From NCBI RefSeq assembly GCF_002042885.1, contig NZ_MVFY01000004.1, positions 124,001-188,000 of the forward strand: a stretch of DNA of 64,000 bases, in the 5' to 3' direction. Below the pieces are notes generated by a model. It searched no databases. It had not been told where the DNA came from and saw nothing but the letters and a program-made list of their open reading frames with translations. A program made the translations under genes and the position numbers. This stretch comes from Citrobacter portucalensis (lineage in GTDB: Bacteria > Pseudomonadota > Gammaproteobacteria > Enterobacterales > Enterobacteriaceae). Each line of letters starts with the position of its first letter. Positions within the stretch are counted from its first letter, which is position 1. This document shows positions 35,517 through 45,601 of this stretch, one piece after another.

Positions 35517-36782
35517 CTAACGAAACGTTGGCAGCAGACCAAATACGTCCAGAACAACCGTCAGATAGACAACCGCTCCACAGACAATCACCAGGTTAAG
35601 CACGGTGTTATTACAGGGCGCGGTATAGCTGGCGGTCGGAAAACGTTTCCGCGCGGCTTTCACCAGGAACGGCGGCAGGATCACGCTCCAGATGGTAAAG
35701 GCCAGACCGGCGTAGCCAATCGCGTGCACAAAACCGTTCGGGAAGAAGAAGCATACTGCGGCTGGCGGGAAGTAGGTCACCAGCGCGGTTTTCAGGCGGC
35801 CCATGCCGTCATCCGGGAAGTGAAACAGGTCGGCGATATAATCGAACAAGCCAAGCGTCGCCGCCAGCAGTGAACTGGCTACTGCGAAGTTGCCGAAGAA
35901 GGTCAGGATCAGATCCATATACCTGCTGGTGAACAGCTCGCTGATGGCTTCAACAAACACGTCGATATTGCCGCCTTTGGCGATAATTGGCGGGAACGCG
36001 GAACGGCTGATGTTACCCATCGTGACGCCCAGCCAGAAGATGTACAGCAGCAGGGCAAACAGCGTACCGATGATAATCGAACGCGTGATATTCGAGACCC
36101 CACTCTTGCCATACAGCTTGACCAGGCTCGGCACGTTACCGTGAAAACCAAACGAGATAATACAGAACGGCAGCGTCATCAGAATGTAAGGCAGGTACTG
36201 TGAGTTGGGCAGCGCCACCGCCACGCTGTCGACAAGTTTCGCCACTTCAATATGACCAACCAGCCCGGAGAAAGTAGCAAAGAACGCGATAAACTTACCG
36301 ATAATCAACACGGTAGTGATGCGTCCGACCAGCAAGGAGCTGTACCAGGCAATCGCGCCGACCAGCATACTGACGATCACCACCGAGATATTCGCCGGAA
36401 AGCGCACACCGCTGTATTTGAACACGGTTTGCGCCATCACCGCTGACGATCCGGAAATATAGGCATAAGTCAGAATATACAGCACAAAGCCGAAAGCGAT
36501 ACCGACAACGATATTCCACTTACGGCCTAATAAATCCTGAGTAAAGGTATTAAAACTGGCACCGGCGCCATAATGCAGGTTGACTTCAACCAGCATCAGA
36601 CCGGTTAATAACATCATGATGGCGATAAACAGAAGAATAACAGACGCACCGGGGAACCATACGCCGGCCATCGCAATCGGCAGGGAGAACATCCCGCCAC
36701 CCACTACGGTCGCGATAACCAACATGGTTCCGCTAATCAGTCCGGGGGTACTACTCTGTCGCTCAATGGCATTAATATCCAT
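35517..36782 (-). CDS. tutB: Aromatic amino acid (tyrosine) permease, TyrP/TutB type
   Basis: A 421-residue member of the hydroxy/aromatic amino acid permease (ArAAP) family with 11 helices, like TyrP, Mtr and TnaB. The N-terminal SGTMLVIATVVGGGMFSLPIAMAG is the family signature. In C. freundii the gene after tyrosine phenol-lyase (tutB) encodes a tyrosine-specific permease, the counterpart of TnaB beside tryptophanase, and the same order is seen here. It lies 190 bases after tpl, beyond an intrinsic terminator, so it is expressed by read-through or from its own promoter. The pdxY-like gene follows 11 bases on. Confidence 0.88.
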   Translation of the reverse strand: MDINAIERQSSTPGLISGTMLVIATVVGGGMFSLPIAMAGVWFPGASVILLFIAIMMLLTGLMLVEVNLHYGAGASFNTFTQDLLGRKWNIVVGIAFGFVLYILTYAYISGSSAVMAQTVFKYSGVRFPANISVVIVSMLVGAIAWYSSLLVGRITTVLIIGKFIAFFATFSGLVGHIEVAKLVDSVAVALPNSQYLPYILMTLPFCIISFGFHGNVPSLVKLYGKSGVSNITRSIIIGTLFALLLYIFWLGVTMGNISRSAFPPIIAKGGNIDVFVEAISELFTSRYMDLILTFFGNFAVASSLLAATLGLFDYIADLFHFPDDGMGRLKTALVTYFPPAAVCFFFPNGFVHAIGYAGLAFTIWSVILPPFLVKAARKRFPTASYTAPCNNTVLNLVIVCGAVVYLTVVLDVFGLLPTFR

Positions 36783-36933
36783 GATAAATGTTCCTGTAGA
36801 CTATTCGTTATAATTACAGCTGTCATTTGTACATCATGCGGATAATAAAAATGTCGGAGTCAGGGTTTACTTTTTTTAGTTATGTCACGGTAACGGGCAC
36901 CGCAAAGGCTTCCTGTTCATGGAAAAGGAATAC

Positions 36934-36959
36934 AAAAAAGCCCCATCACGTGATGGGGC
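36934..36959 (-). terminator. Intrinsic terminator after tpl
   Basis: A perfect 20-bp palindrome GCCCCATCACGTGATGGGGC followed on the minus strand by TTTTTTG, 12 bases past the tpl stop. It separates tpl from the permease and kinase genes and should lower their expression relative to tpl. Confidence 0.85.
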
Positions 36960-36971
36960 CATAACTATTTT

Positions 36972-38375
<1,404 letters not shown>

Positions 38376-38549
38376 TTAATGTGAAGTAAATCATACCTGG
38401 TTCATCAATAAAGTCTGATGAAATATAACTATTCGCCTCCTGAGCCAGGGGGAGAAATAATGTGGAGGCACTATGCAAGATTTGATTGATTATGGAAATA
38501 GCCCGGTCAACATTAATCACTGGCAATAATTTAAAAAGCTGTAAATGTG

Positions 38550-38565
38550 AGTGATGCAAATCACA
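38550..38565. promoter_or_regulatory. CRP site, proximal
   Basis: AGTGA-TGCAAA-TCACA matches TGTGAN6TCACA with one change; about 208 bases upstream of the tpl start codon. Confidence 0.65.
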
Positions 38566-38655
38566 CGTCATTTTTTTACCCGTTCATATTCAACAAGTTT
38601 TTTTTGCGTGTTGATTTGCCCTTGACCGTTGCATATCACTGGAGAGGGAAAATAC

Positions 38656-38673
38656 TGAAAACTTAACTTTCCA
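38656..38673. promoter_or_regulatory. Weak TyrR box
   Basis: TGAAAA-CTTAAC-TTTCCA matches the TyrR consensus TGTAAAN6TTTACA at 10 of 12 positions. Its centre is 114 bases from that of the stronger box upstream. Confidence 0.6.
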
Positions 38674-38748
38674 GGCTGTTCTCATAATGTATTGCTCAAT
38701 GAGTACACCCCAATTTGTGAGAGTCGGATCACTTCGCGGGTTTAAATT

Positions 38749-38764
38749 TGTGATTCACATCACT
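38749..38764. promoter_or_regulatory. CRP site, distal
   Basis: TGTGA-TTCACA-TCACT matches the CRP consensus with one change and lies beside the strong TyrR box. Confidence 0.65.
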
Positions 38765-38769
38765 AAAAG

Positions 38770-38787
38770 TGTAAAGCAAAGTGTACA
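38770..38787. promoter_or_regulatory. Strong TyrR box
   Basis: TGTAAA-GCAAAG-TGTACA matches TGTAAAN6TTTACA at 11 of 12 positions, about 436 bases upstream of the tpl start codon. Confidence 0.7.
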
Positions 38788-39161
38788 ATTAAGCGTTGTT
38801 TCAGAGTTTGCTATTTGCTTCAGTGAGTTAGATCGCATTTTTGGTCTGATACCGACAGGCGTTGTTTTCTGGAGCGTGGGGATATTCAGGCGCGTGAAAG
38901 ATAATGAATAAATACGATGAATAATACCGGATTTATTGGGATGAAGGCGTTTTCTATTTATTCCAAAAGCATGCTATTCGCGCTTATTTCATCTTATTTA
39001 CATCTGGACTTACCGAAGATTACTGGGGAAATTTACAGGGGTTTTATTAGCGCGATACGAAGGTTCGCCAACACCTGCGCATCGCTAATCACAGTAACTA
39101 TTTATATAAACGTATAACAGGAGGGACATCATCCCTCCTGTTATCGCGATAATACCAATAA
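38788..39161. other. Intergenic region between the tpl control region and the hydroxyproline cluster
   Basis: Nothing convincing is coded here. Short plus-strand frames (ending at 38911 and 39117) overlap control sequence, lack ribosome sites and resemble no family. At 39114-39144 a perfect 13-bp stem (ATAACAGGAGGGA-catca-TCCCTCCTGTTAT) marks the probable transcript end of the Ldh-family gene, though without a T run. Confidence 0.55.
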
Positions 39162-40172
39162 TTATTTCACTAACGCAGATATATCCTTGAACAGCGAATG
39201 GGCTATTTCCACACCGTCACGAGTTGTACGCGTACGGGAATGATAGCGACGCTCGCCCGGCAAACGCGCTCCTTGCCGCTGCATATCTGCAAAGAGTCTC
39301 TCGGCACGTGCCAGATGCTGCGGAGCCTCCTGTCCCAGAAAGCGGGCCGGGTCCAGGGCCAGAATCAGCTCGCCACCATAGGGCAACCCGCCAGCCCCCT
39401 TATCCCACGCCAGCGATTCCGCGCTGGTCATATCGCCGATGAGCGGTCCGGCAAGCAGTTCCACCATTGCCGCCAGTGCCGACCCTTTATGCCCGCCAAA
39501 CGTCAACATCGCGCCGTCGAGAATCGCCTGCGCGTCGGTAGTGGCCTGACCGTCACCGTCAATCCCCCACCCTTCCGGCACCGCTTTTCCCGCCCGTTGA
39601 TGGAGTTGGATCTCTCCCCGTGCCGCCGCACTGGTGGCCATGTCGAAGATAAACGGGGATTTTTCTTCACGCGGCCAGCCAAATGCTATCGGGTTAGTGC
39701 CAAAAAGCGGCTGCGTCCCGCCTGCGGGAGCAACCCACGCATGGCTGGGCGTCGTCGCCAGCGCCACCAGCCCCGCCTCCGTGAGCGGCTCAACGTCGGC
39801 AAACAGCGCCGAAAAGTGCACACAGCGGTTAATCGCCAGGGCTGCAATACCGCTGTGGCGCGCCTTTTCTATCAGCAGTGGAAGCGCGCGCTCGAATGCC
39901 AGCAGGGAAAATGCCCCACCGGCGTCCACCTTCACAATGGCCGGCGCGGTATCGGTGATAACCGGCTCAGCGTCAGGTGACACCTTTCCTTTACGTCGCG
40001 TCGCCACAATCCCCAGCAACCGCCACAAACCATGCGAGGCACAGCCATCACGCTCACCGTGGGTCACGTTTGTCGCGATCGCCACGGCATGCGCTTCACT
40101 GAATCCGTTCCCGCGCAGCACCTTATATGCCAGCGCATAAGCCTCTGTTAACGAGAGGTTTACCATCTCCAT
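39162..40172 (-). CDS. Ldh family (malate/L-sulfolactate-type) oxidoreductase
   Basis: A 336-residue NAD(P)H-dependent enzyme of the Ldh/YlbC/DpkA family. Conserved features include GERDGCASHGLWRL near the N-terminus, the catalytic RCVHFSALFADVEPL segment (His), PLFGTNPIAFGWP and DMATSAAARGEI. Members reduce delta1-pyrroline-2-carboxylate or delta1-piperideine-2-carboxylate, or oxidise malate or ureidoglycolate. Placed last in a hydroxyproline operon, a role as pyrroline-2-carboxylate reductase (LhpI-like) is the best guess, linking hydroxyproline or its dehydrated isomers to proline. The ATG at 40172 has AAGGAG six bases upstream. It lies 11 bases after the permease gene. Confidence 0.85.
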   Translation of the reverse strand: MEMVNLSLTEAYALAYKVLRGNGFSEAHAVAIATNVTHGERDGCASHGLWRLLGIVATRRKGKVSPDAEPVITDTAPAIVKVDAGGAFSLLAFERALPLLIEKARHSGIAALAINRCVHFSALFADVEPLTEAGLVALATTPSHAWVAPAGGTQPLFGTNPIAFGWPREEKSPFIFDMATSAAARGEIQLHQRAGKAVPEGWGIDGDGQATTDAQAILDGAMLTFGGHKGSALAAMVELLAGPLIGDMTSAESLAWDKGAGGLPYGGELILALDPARFLGQEAPQHLARAERLFADMQRQGARLPGERRYHSRTRTTRDGVEIAHSLFKDISALVK

Positions 40173-40183
40173 GACCGACTCCT

Positions 40184-41785
40184 TTACTCTTCTTCATCAC
40201 CGGTAAAGTTAGCCCGCGGCAGACAGGTTCGCTCACCCCAGTAGTAAATTCCCAGCGACATCACCGCTACCACCACCGTATCCCACGGATGACCAATCAC
40301 CCCTGTGCCCCCAAAACTACCCAGCCAGGAGAAGAGCATAATCAGCGCGTAGAAGGCGATAAGCCACAGAGACGATTTCACCTGCTGCGCCAGACTCACG
40401 GTGTGTACCGGCACTTTTGATTTGCAAAGCACATAGACGACAAACATCACAATCTGCAGTCCCAGCAGCCATGACAGCGTGCCCCAGCCAGACCAGAATA
40501 CAATCAGTGCCGAAATCACAAACGACACCGGACCGATAATCCCGAAGGCACGCACGCGGAATGGGCGCGGCAAATCCGGTGCATTACGACGTAGCCCCGC
40601 CGCCGTGACCGGGGCAATGGCGTAGCTCAGTACCAGCGCCGCCGACACCACGCTTATCAGCTGTTCCCATGACGGGAACGGCAATGTCCAGAAGATAGAC
40701 AATGCAAAGGTCAGCCACAGCGCCGGACGCGGAATGCCAGACTCTTTATCGATGTGAGTAAACGTCTTAAAGAAGGTGCCTGCTTTCGCCCAGCCATAAA
40801 TCACGCGCGGCGTGGCGTTCATGTAGATATTGCCGGTACCACTTGGGGAGACAATCGCGTCGCACACCACCATAAACGCCAGCCAGCCCATACCGAGCGT
40901 AATGGCGATATCCCGGTACGGCAGCGAAAATTGCTTGCTGATCTCCGCCCAGCCGCCACCCAGCATTTCGGTCGGAATACTGCCAAGAAATGCCAGCTGC
41001 AACAGCACGTAAATAATCGTCGACAGCACCACGGATAAAATCAGCGCCACCGGGATGGTACGCTGCGGATTCTTTACTTCACTCGCTACAGAAATAATTG
41101 GCGTCAACCCCAGGTAGGCGAAGATGATCCCACCGGCGCTAATCGCAGCCTCAACGCCCGACATACCAAAGGGTGCAATCCCCTGAACGTGCAGGTTCTC
41201 AGGTTTGAAAAAGGTAAATAGCGTCACAACGACCGCTAGCGGCACCAAAAATTTCAGAATACTGATGATGTTATTGGAACGGGCAAACGTTTTTACACTG
41301 TAGTAATTCAGCCCGAAGAACAAACACAGCAGCAAAAACTGCACCACCCATCCCAGCAACGTTGGGTCGCTTGAACCAGTTTGAGTCAGCATCGGGAACC
41401 ATGCTGCCGCATACTGCCGCGCAGCAACAATCTCTATGGAGATGAGGCTTGAAAACGCAATCAGCGTAATAAATCCAAGCAGATACCCCATCAACTCACC
41501 GTGGGAAAAGACCGGATAACGGATAATCCCCCCGGCACGAGGCAGTGCCGCGCCCAGCTCACAATAGACAATCCCTAACAGCAGAACGGCAATCCCGCCG
41601 ATGACCCACGAGGCAATGCCCGCAGGTCCGGCAATCGATGCCACATGGCTTGCGGCAAACAGCCAGCCGGAACCGAAGATAGCCCCAAGCCCAATAAACG
41701 TTAGGTCGGTTAGCGTTAGCTGCTTTTTAAATTTACCCACCTCAGCAACGCGGGCCTGTGTTTGGTGCGTAGAGTGAATCGTCAT
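40184..41785 (-). CDS. APC superfamily amino acid permease (probable hydroxyproline importer)
   Basis: A 533-residue polytopic transporter with about 12-14 helices of the APC family. The N-terminal TLTDLTFIGLGAIFGSGWLFAAS contains the helix-1 GxG-type unwound substrate site, and SVASEVKNPQRTIPVALILS is the classic loop after helix 6. The ATG at 41785 is preferred, because GAAGGG lies seven bases before it and touches the ATG at 41791. It sits between the ketoglutarate-semialdehyde dehydrogenase and the Ldh-family enzyme with very short gaps, so it probably imports trans-4-hydroxy-L-proline or a derived amino acid (inference from context). Confidence 0.85.
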   Translation of the reverse strand: MTIHSTHQTQARVAEVGKFKKQLTLTDLTFIGLGAIFGSGWLFAASHVASIAGPAGIASWVIGGIAVLLLGIVYCELGAALPRAGGIIRYPVFSHGELMGYLLGFITLIAFSSLISIEIVAARQYAAAWFPMLTQTGSSDPTLLGWVVQFLLLCLFFGLNYYSVKTFARSNNIISILKFLVPLAVVVTLFTFFKPENLHVQGIAPFGMSGVEAAISAGGIIFAYLGLTPIISVASEVKNPQRTIPVALILSVVLSTIIYVLLQLAFLGSIPTEMLGGGWAEISKQFSLPYRDIAITLGMGWLAFMVVCDAIVSPSGTGNIYMNATPRVIYGWAKAGTFFKTFTHIDKESGIPRPALWLTFALSIFWTLPFPSWEQLISVVSAALVLSYAIAPVTAAGLRRNAPDLPRPFRVRAFGIIGPVSFVISALIVFWSGWGTLSWLLGLQIVMFVVYVLCKSKVPVHTVSLAQQVKSSLWLIAFYALIMLFSWLGSFGGTGVIGHPWDTVVVAVMSLGIYYWGERTCLPRANFTGDEEE

Positions 41786-41796
41786 GGTCATGCCCT

Positions 41797-43404
41797 TCAG
41801 TCAACAGAGGGGGAAATGGCTTCCCGGGTCCACTGCCCGTTAATCAGGCGCAGCAGGTTCAGAGGGTTGTCATCCTGGACAGCAGGCGGAAGCAGCGCGG
41901 CAGGCACATTTTGCAGGCATACCGGGCGTAAAAAACGGTCGATGGATTGCGTCCCTACCGAGGTACCGCGAGCATCGGTGGTGGCAGGCCACGGACCACC
42001 GTGCACCATGGCATCACAAACCTCGACACCGGTTGGATAACCGTTAAACAAAACGCGTCCCGCTTTTTCAGTGAGGGCTGGCAGCAGGCGCTGCGCCAGC
42101 GGCCCATCATCAGATTCAGCGTGCACAGTAGCCGTCAGTTGGCCCGGAATCACACGCAAAATGGACTGCAACTCCGCCTCATCGGCCACCTCGACCAACA
42201 CCGCCAGCGGGCCAAACACCTCCTGCTGTAGCAGCGGATCCTGTGCCAGCAGCAGCGAAGCCGGAGCCTGATACAACCGGGCCTGCGCGCGGCCGATAAC
42301 CGATTCATCAGACCCAGCCAGACGCTGAATATGCGGATGTGCCTCAAGCGCGCTGATACCCTCTTCATAATGGGCAAGCGTCGGGGCATTCAGCATGATC
42401 TGTGCCGGTGCCTGGTCAACCGCGACCTTCAGCGCCTGCGTGAAGCGGGACATACCCTCGCCGCGTAAGACAAGGATCAGCCCCGGCTTGGTACAAAACT
42501 GCCCACATCCCAAAGTGAAAGAGGACACCAGCTCATTGGCCAGCGTTTCTGCCCGCGTGGCGACGGCCTGCGGCAGAATAATCAGCGGGTTAATGGCCGA
42601 CATTTCCGCAAAGACGGGGATCGGCTGCGGACGCTGCTGCGCCAGCTGCCAGAGCGCCTTACCGCCGCGCAGCGAACCGGTAAAACCCACCGCCTGAATC
42701 GCCGGATGGCGAACCAGATCCGCGCCAATATCGGTGCCGAAAATCATGTTAAAAACGCCCGCAGGCAGGCCAGATGCCGCGACCGCACGCACAATCGCCT
42801 GGGCAGTCAATTCCGCCGTCGCCATATGTCCGGGATGGGCTTTCACCACCACCGGACAACCCGCCGCCAGCGCGGATGCGGTATCGCCTCCCGCCGTAGA
42901 AAAGGCCAGCGGAAAATTGCTGGCCCCGAACACCGCCACCGGGCCAAGCGCGGTCAGATACTGACGCAGGTCCGGGCGCGGCAGCGGCTGGCGGTCAGGG
43001 AGTGCGGTATCAATGCGTACGCCAAAGGCATCGCCCCGACGCAGCACCCCGGCAAACATGCGCAGCTGATTACTGGTACGGGTGCGCTCTCCCTGTAACC
43101 GCGCCAGCGGCAGCGCCGTTTCCTGGTGGGCTATGGCGAAAAAATCCTCACCGAGCAAATCCAGCTCGTCGGCAAGGGTGTCGAGAAAGCGGGCACGCAC
43201 GTCTGGCGCTGTCTGTGAATAGACAGGAAACGCCTGGTCAGCCGCCTCCGCCGCGGCGGCGGCCTCCTCATGAGAGGCCGGGTAAAAATGGTATCCGGTC
43301 AGCTTGCCGTCAGCGGCACGCAGGCTTGGCAGCGTCGCCTCACCGCTTGCCACGCGGCGTCCGGCGATAAACTGCTGACCCGAAACAGAGAGAGGTCGCG
43401 TCAT
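41797..43404 (-). CDS. Alpha-ketoglutaric semialdehyde dehydrogenase
   Basis: A 535-residue aldehyde dehydrogenase of the 2,5-dioxovalerate (alpha-ketoglutaric semialdehyde) type. Catalytic residues are visible: N163 (FGASNFPLAF), E267 (VFAEMSAINPL) and the nucleophile C304 (CGQFCTKPG). It oxidises alpha-ketoglutaric semialdehyde to 2-oxoglutarate, the last step of hydroxyproline breakdown (LhpG/HypD role; names vary between organisms). The start is taken at 43404: AAGGAG is followed by GTG-ATG-ATG, and the last of these has the best spacing. It follows the deaminase gene by 14 bases. Confidence 0.9.
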   Translation of the reverse strand: MTRPLSVSGQQFIAGRRVASGEATLPSLRAADGKLTGYHFYPASHEEAAAAAEAADQAFPVYSQTAPDVRARFLDTLADELDLLGEDFFAIAHQETALPLARLQGERTRTSNQLRMFAGVLRRGDAFGVRIDTALPDRQPLPRPDLRQYLTALGPVAVFGASNFPLAFSTAGGDTASALAAGCPVVVKAHPGHMATAELTAQAIVRAVAASGLPAGVFNMIFGTDIGADLVRHPAIQAVGFTGSLRGGKALWQLAQQRPQPIPVFAEMSAINPLIILPQAVATRAETLANELVSSFTLGCGQFCTKPGLILVLRGEGMSRFTQALKVAVDQAPAQIMLNAPTLAHYEEGISALEAHPHIQRLAGSDESVIGRAQARLYQAPASLLLAQDPLLQQEVFGPLAVLVEVADEAELQSILRVIPGQLTATVHAESDDGPLAQRLLPALTEKAGRVLFNGYPTGVEVCDAMVHGGPWPATTDARGTSVGTQSIDRFLRPVCLQNVPAALLPPAVQDDNPLNLLRLINGQWTREAISPSVD

Positions 43405-43418
43405 CATCACTCCTTTAC

Positions 43419-44339
43419 TTAAAGGCCAACATCCGGCAGCTGTGGACGGGTCGCCAGCGCCTTCTCAACAATCGCCACCACTTGCGCACGGGTATCCCCT
43501 TCCAGCGCCAGACGCGGTGGACGGGTAATGGCGCTGCCACGCCCCAGCAATTCTTCACAGAGCTTGATGCACTGCACCAGATCCGGGCGCGCATCCAGAT
43601 GCAGCAACGGCATAAACCAGCGGTAAAGCGCCATCGCTTCCTCATAACGCTGTTGTTTCGCCAGGCGGAACAACGTCTCCCCTTCACGCGGGAAGGCGTT
43701 CGACATTCCGGAGATCCAGCCTTCCGCCCCAACGGCAATGCTCTCGACCACCACATCATCCAGCCCAGCGAACAGCACAAAGCGGTCGCCAACAGAGTTA
43801 CGCAGGTCGATAAAACGGCGGGTATCGCCGGAGGAGTCTTTGAAACAGACGATGTTGTCGCAGTCGGCAAGCGTCGCCAGGATATCCGGCGTCACGTCGT
43901 TTTTGTAAATCGGCGGGTTGTTGTACACCATGATAGGCAGGTCGGTAGCCGTAGCCACACTGCGGAAGTGGGCCGCTGTTTCATGCGGTTTTGAGGAATA
44001 CACCAGCGCAGGCATCACCATAATACCGTCGACGCCTACGCGCTCTGCCTCTTTCGCCATCTTCTGTGCAAACGCGGTGGTGAATTCGGCCACCCCCGCA
44101 ATGACTGGGATCTGACCGCCCGCTGCATCTTTCGCTACTTCGATGATCTGCAGCTTTTCCTGCGTGGTCAGAGAGGTGTTCTCCCCCACGCTGCCGCACA
44201 CCACCAGGCCAGAAACACCATCCTTGACCAGGTTTTTCATCACCGTATGGGTGGCATCCAGATCCAGGGAATAATCGCTACGAAACTGGGTGCTGACTGC
44301 CGGGAATACACCGCTCCAGTGAATGGCTTTCTTGCTCAT
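43419..44339 (-). CDS. 1-Pyrroline-4-hydroxy-2-carboxylate deaminase (DapA family)
   Basis: A 306-residue TIM-barrel enzyme of the DHDPS/N-acetylneuraminate lyase family. The Schiff-base lysine is K167 in VCFKDSSGD, with Y139 in MVYNNPPIY and the substrate loop GSVGENTSLT in place of the DapA GTTGE loop. In hydroxyproline catabolism a family member (LhpC) converts 1-pyrroline-4-hydroxy-2-carboxylate to alpha-ketoglutaric semialdehyde plus ammonia; the next gene is the dehydrogenase that consumes that product, and the epimerase and dehydrogenase that make the substrate are divergently encoded. It is the first gene of the leftward operon; a candidate operator lies about 100 bases upstream. Confidence 0.88.
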   Translation of the reverse strand: MSKKAIHWSGVFPAVSTQFRSDYSLDLDATHTVMKNLVKDGVSGLVVCGSVGENTSLTTQEKLQIIEVAKDAAGGQIPVIAGVAEFTTAFAQKMAKEAERVGVDGIMVMPALVYSSKPHETAAHFRSVATATDLPIMVYNNPPIYKNDVTPDILATLADCDNIVCFKDSSGDTRRFIDLRNSVGDRFVLFAGLDDVVVESIAVGAEGWISGMSNAFPREGETLFRLAKQQRYEEAMALYRWFMPLLHLDARPDLVQCIKLCEELLGRGSAITRPPRLALEGDTRAQVVAIVEKALATRPQLPDVGL

Positions 44340-44435
44340 GTTCGGTTCCTTGTCGTCAATTTGTTAATTTAAAGTGAATGAATGGTGAATATTCACTGAC
44401 AGATTGACGTTTCAGGCGACCGACTGCTTGGTGGT

Positions 44436-44458
44436 TTTCTTCCTCTTTGATGACGAAA
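44436..44458. promoter_or_regulatory. Candidate hydroxyproline operator, leftward promoter
   Basis: TTTCTTCC-N7-TGACGAAA: same half-sites and same 7-base spacing as the perfect copy at 45511-45533, with 2 of 8 bases changed in one arm. It lies 97 bases upstream of the deaminase start. Confidence 0.6.
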
Positions 44459-44477
44459 TTAGCACAGTGAGTGTGTC

Positions 44478-45293
44478 TTACCCGGCAAGCGTAATGCGAA
44501 AATCACGCGGCGTAGAGCCCGTCATCGCCTTAAACTGGCGGCTAAACGCGCTGTGATCGGTATAACCGCACTGCAACGCAATATCGGTAATCGGCGTATC
44601 GCCCGCCAGCAGTTCGGTGGCTTTTTCCAGCCGAACTTTGTGGATCATCTGGCGCGGCGTGAGATGAAAAATACGCTTACAGTAGCGCTCAATTTGCGCC
44701 ACCGACATGCCGCTCAGGGCGGTTAACTCCTCCATCGCGATGGGACGGTGATAATGGTTGCGGATATGATCGTCGACGATCGCCAGCCGCTGCCACGCCG
44801 GGTGACGCGCCTGCGCTTCCTGCAGATCGTGTGAAATCCCCGCCATACCGATGACCTGGCCCTGCGCATCCCGCAGCGCCAGCTTCTGGGTCAAACACCA
44901 GCCGCGTTCACGACCGTTGTAGAGATGCATTTCCAGCTGATCGCGCAGCGTTACCCCTTCGCGCAGCACCCGCATATCCTGCTCGGTATAGCCCAGCCCA
45001 AGCGCTGAAGGGAAAACATCGGCAGAGGTTTTACCCAGCAGAGAAACCACCGTCTTAAACCCGCAGCGACGTGCCAGGGTCATATTGACCATCAAATAGC
45101 GGGCCTGCACATCTTTGATAAAAAAGACCACATTCGGAATAGCATTGAGCAGCGGCGCAATCAATGCCATCGCATGGAGCAACGTCTGGATATTGTCCGG
45201 ACGCTGACGCGCCAACCCCTCACATATCTGGCTAAGTTCAGCCACTTCAGGCACCGGCGACGGGGCCCGCACATCATTAATCACACAGGACAT
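44478..45293 (-). CDS. PAS-AraC family regulator of the hydroxyproline genes
   Basis: A 271-residue protein with an N-terminal PAS domain (about residues 45-160; AIPNVVFFIKDVQARYLMVN, then YNGRERGWCLTQKLALRDAQGQVIGMAGISHDL) and a C-terminal AraC double helix-turn-helix (about 175-268; IAMEELTALSGMSVAQIERYCKRIF, ITDIALQCGYTDHSAFSRQFKAMTGSTPRDFR). The ATG at 45293 is used because GGAGG lies seven bases before it; a GTG one codon earlier is also open. It lies between the two hydroxyproline operons, with matching candidate operators on either side of the gene, and is therefore the probable activator, sensing hydroxyproline or an intermediate through PAS. Confidence 0.88.
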   Translation of the reverse strand: MSCVINDVRAPSPVPEVAELSQICEGLARQRPDNIQTLLHAMALIAPLLNAIPNVVFFIKDVQARYLMVNMTLARRCGFKTVVSLLGKTSADVFPSALGLGYTEQDMRVLREGVTLRDQLEMHLYNGRERGWCLTQKLALRDAQGQVIGMAGISHDLQEAQARHPAWQRLAIVDDHIRNHYHRPIAMEELTALSGMSVAQIERYCKRIFHLTPRQMIHKVRLEKATELLAGDTPITDIALQCGYTDHSAFSRQFKAMTGSTPRDFRITLAG

Positions 45294-45601
45294 CACGCTT
45301 CCTCCCGATTAGTGATCTGAATATTTATTAACTTTTCGTTAACTCAGCAAGCATCCTTACTGCGTTTTGCGATCCTGCCGTAGATTTATAATTTCCCCTT
45401 TTCCAGCCACTGGCGTGGTTGCCTTTTTTGGTTTACCACACCACTAACAAAATGATTAATAACAAATAAATATGATATCGCCTTAACGATGACAGCGGCC
45501 ATTATGCTGATTTCGTCATTTACGGTGACGAAAGCGATCAAGCAGGGATGCAAAGCTTGCGTCAGCATTTAGCAACATAATATTAACTTTCCGGAGATCC
45601 T
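45294..45601. promoter_or_regulatory. Divergent control region of the regulator and the epimerase operon
   Basis: A 308-base AT-rich region with no gene. It holds the ribosome sites of both flanking genes, a perfect operator-like inverted repeat at 45511-45533, and AT-rich blocks (attaataacaaataaatatgatat, 45452-45477) suited to promoter or CRP/IHF function. Confidence 0.6.
45511..45533. promoter_or_regulatory. Candidate hydroxyproline operator, rightward promoter
   Basis: TTTCGTCA-TTTACGG-TGACGAAA, perfect 8-bp arms with a 7-base spacer, 69 bases upstream of the epimerase start. The geometry is repeated at 44436-44458. Confidence 0.65.

Noticed and set aside
38701-38740. Third CRP-like site TGTGA-N8-TCACT (38717 region)
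   Set aside because: The spacing between half-sites is eight instead of six bases.
38687-38911. 74-codon plus-strand frame upstream of tpl
   Set aside because: It overlaps the TyrR and CRP sites of tpl and has no ribosome site or family resemblance.
38917-39117. 66-codon plus-strand frame
   Set aside because: Ends inside the stem at 39114-39144, no ribosome site, no family; could be a small hydrophobic protein but unsupported.
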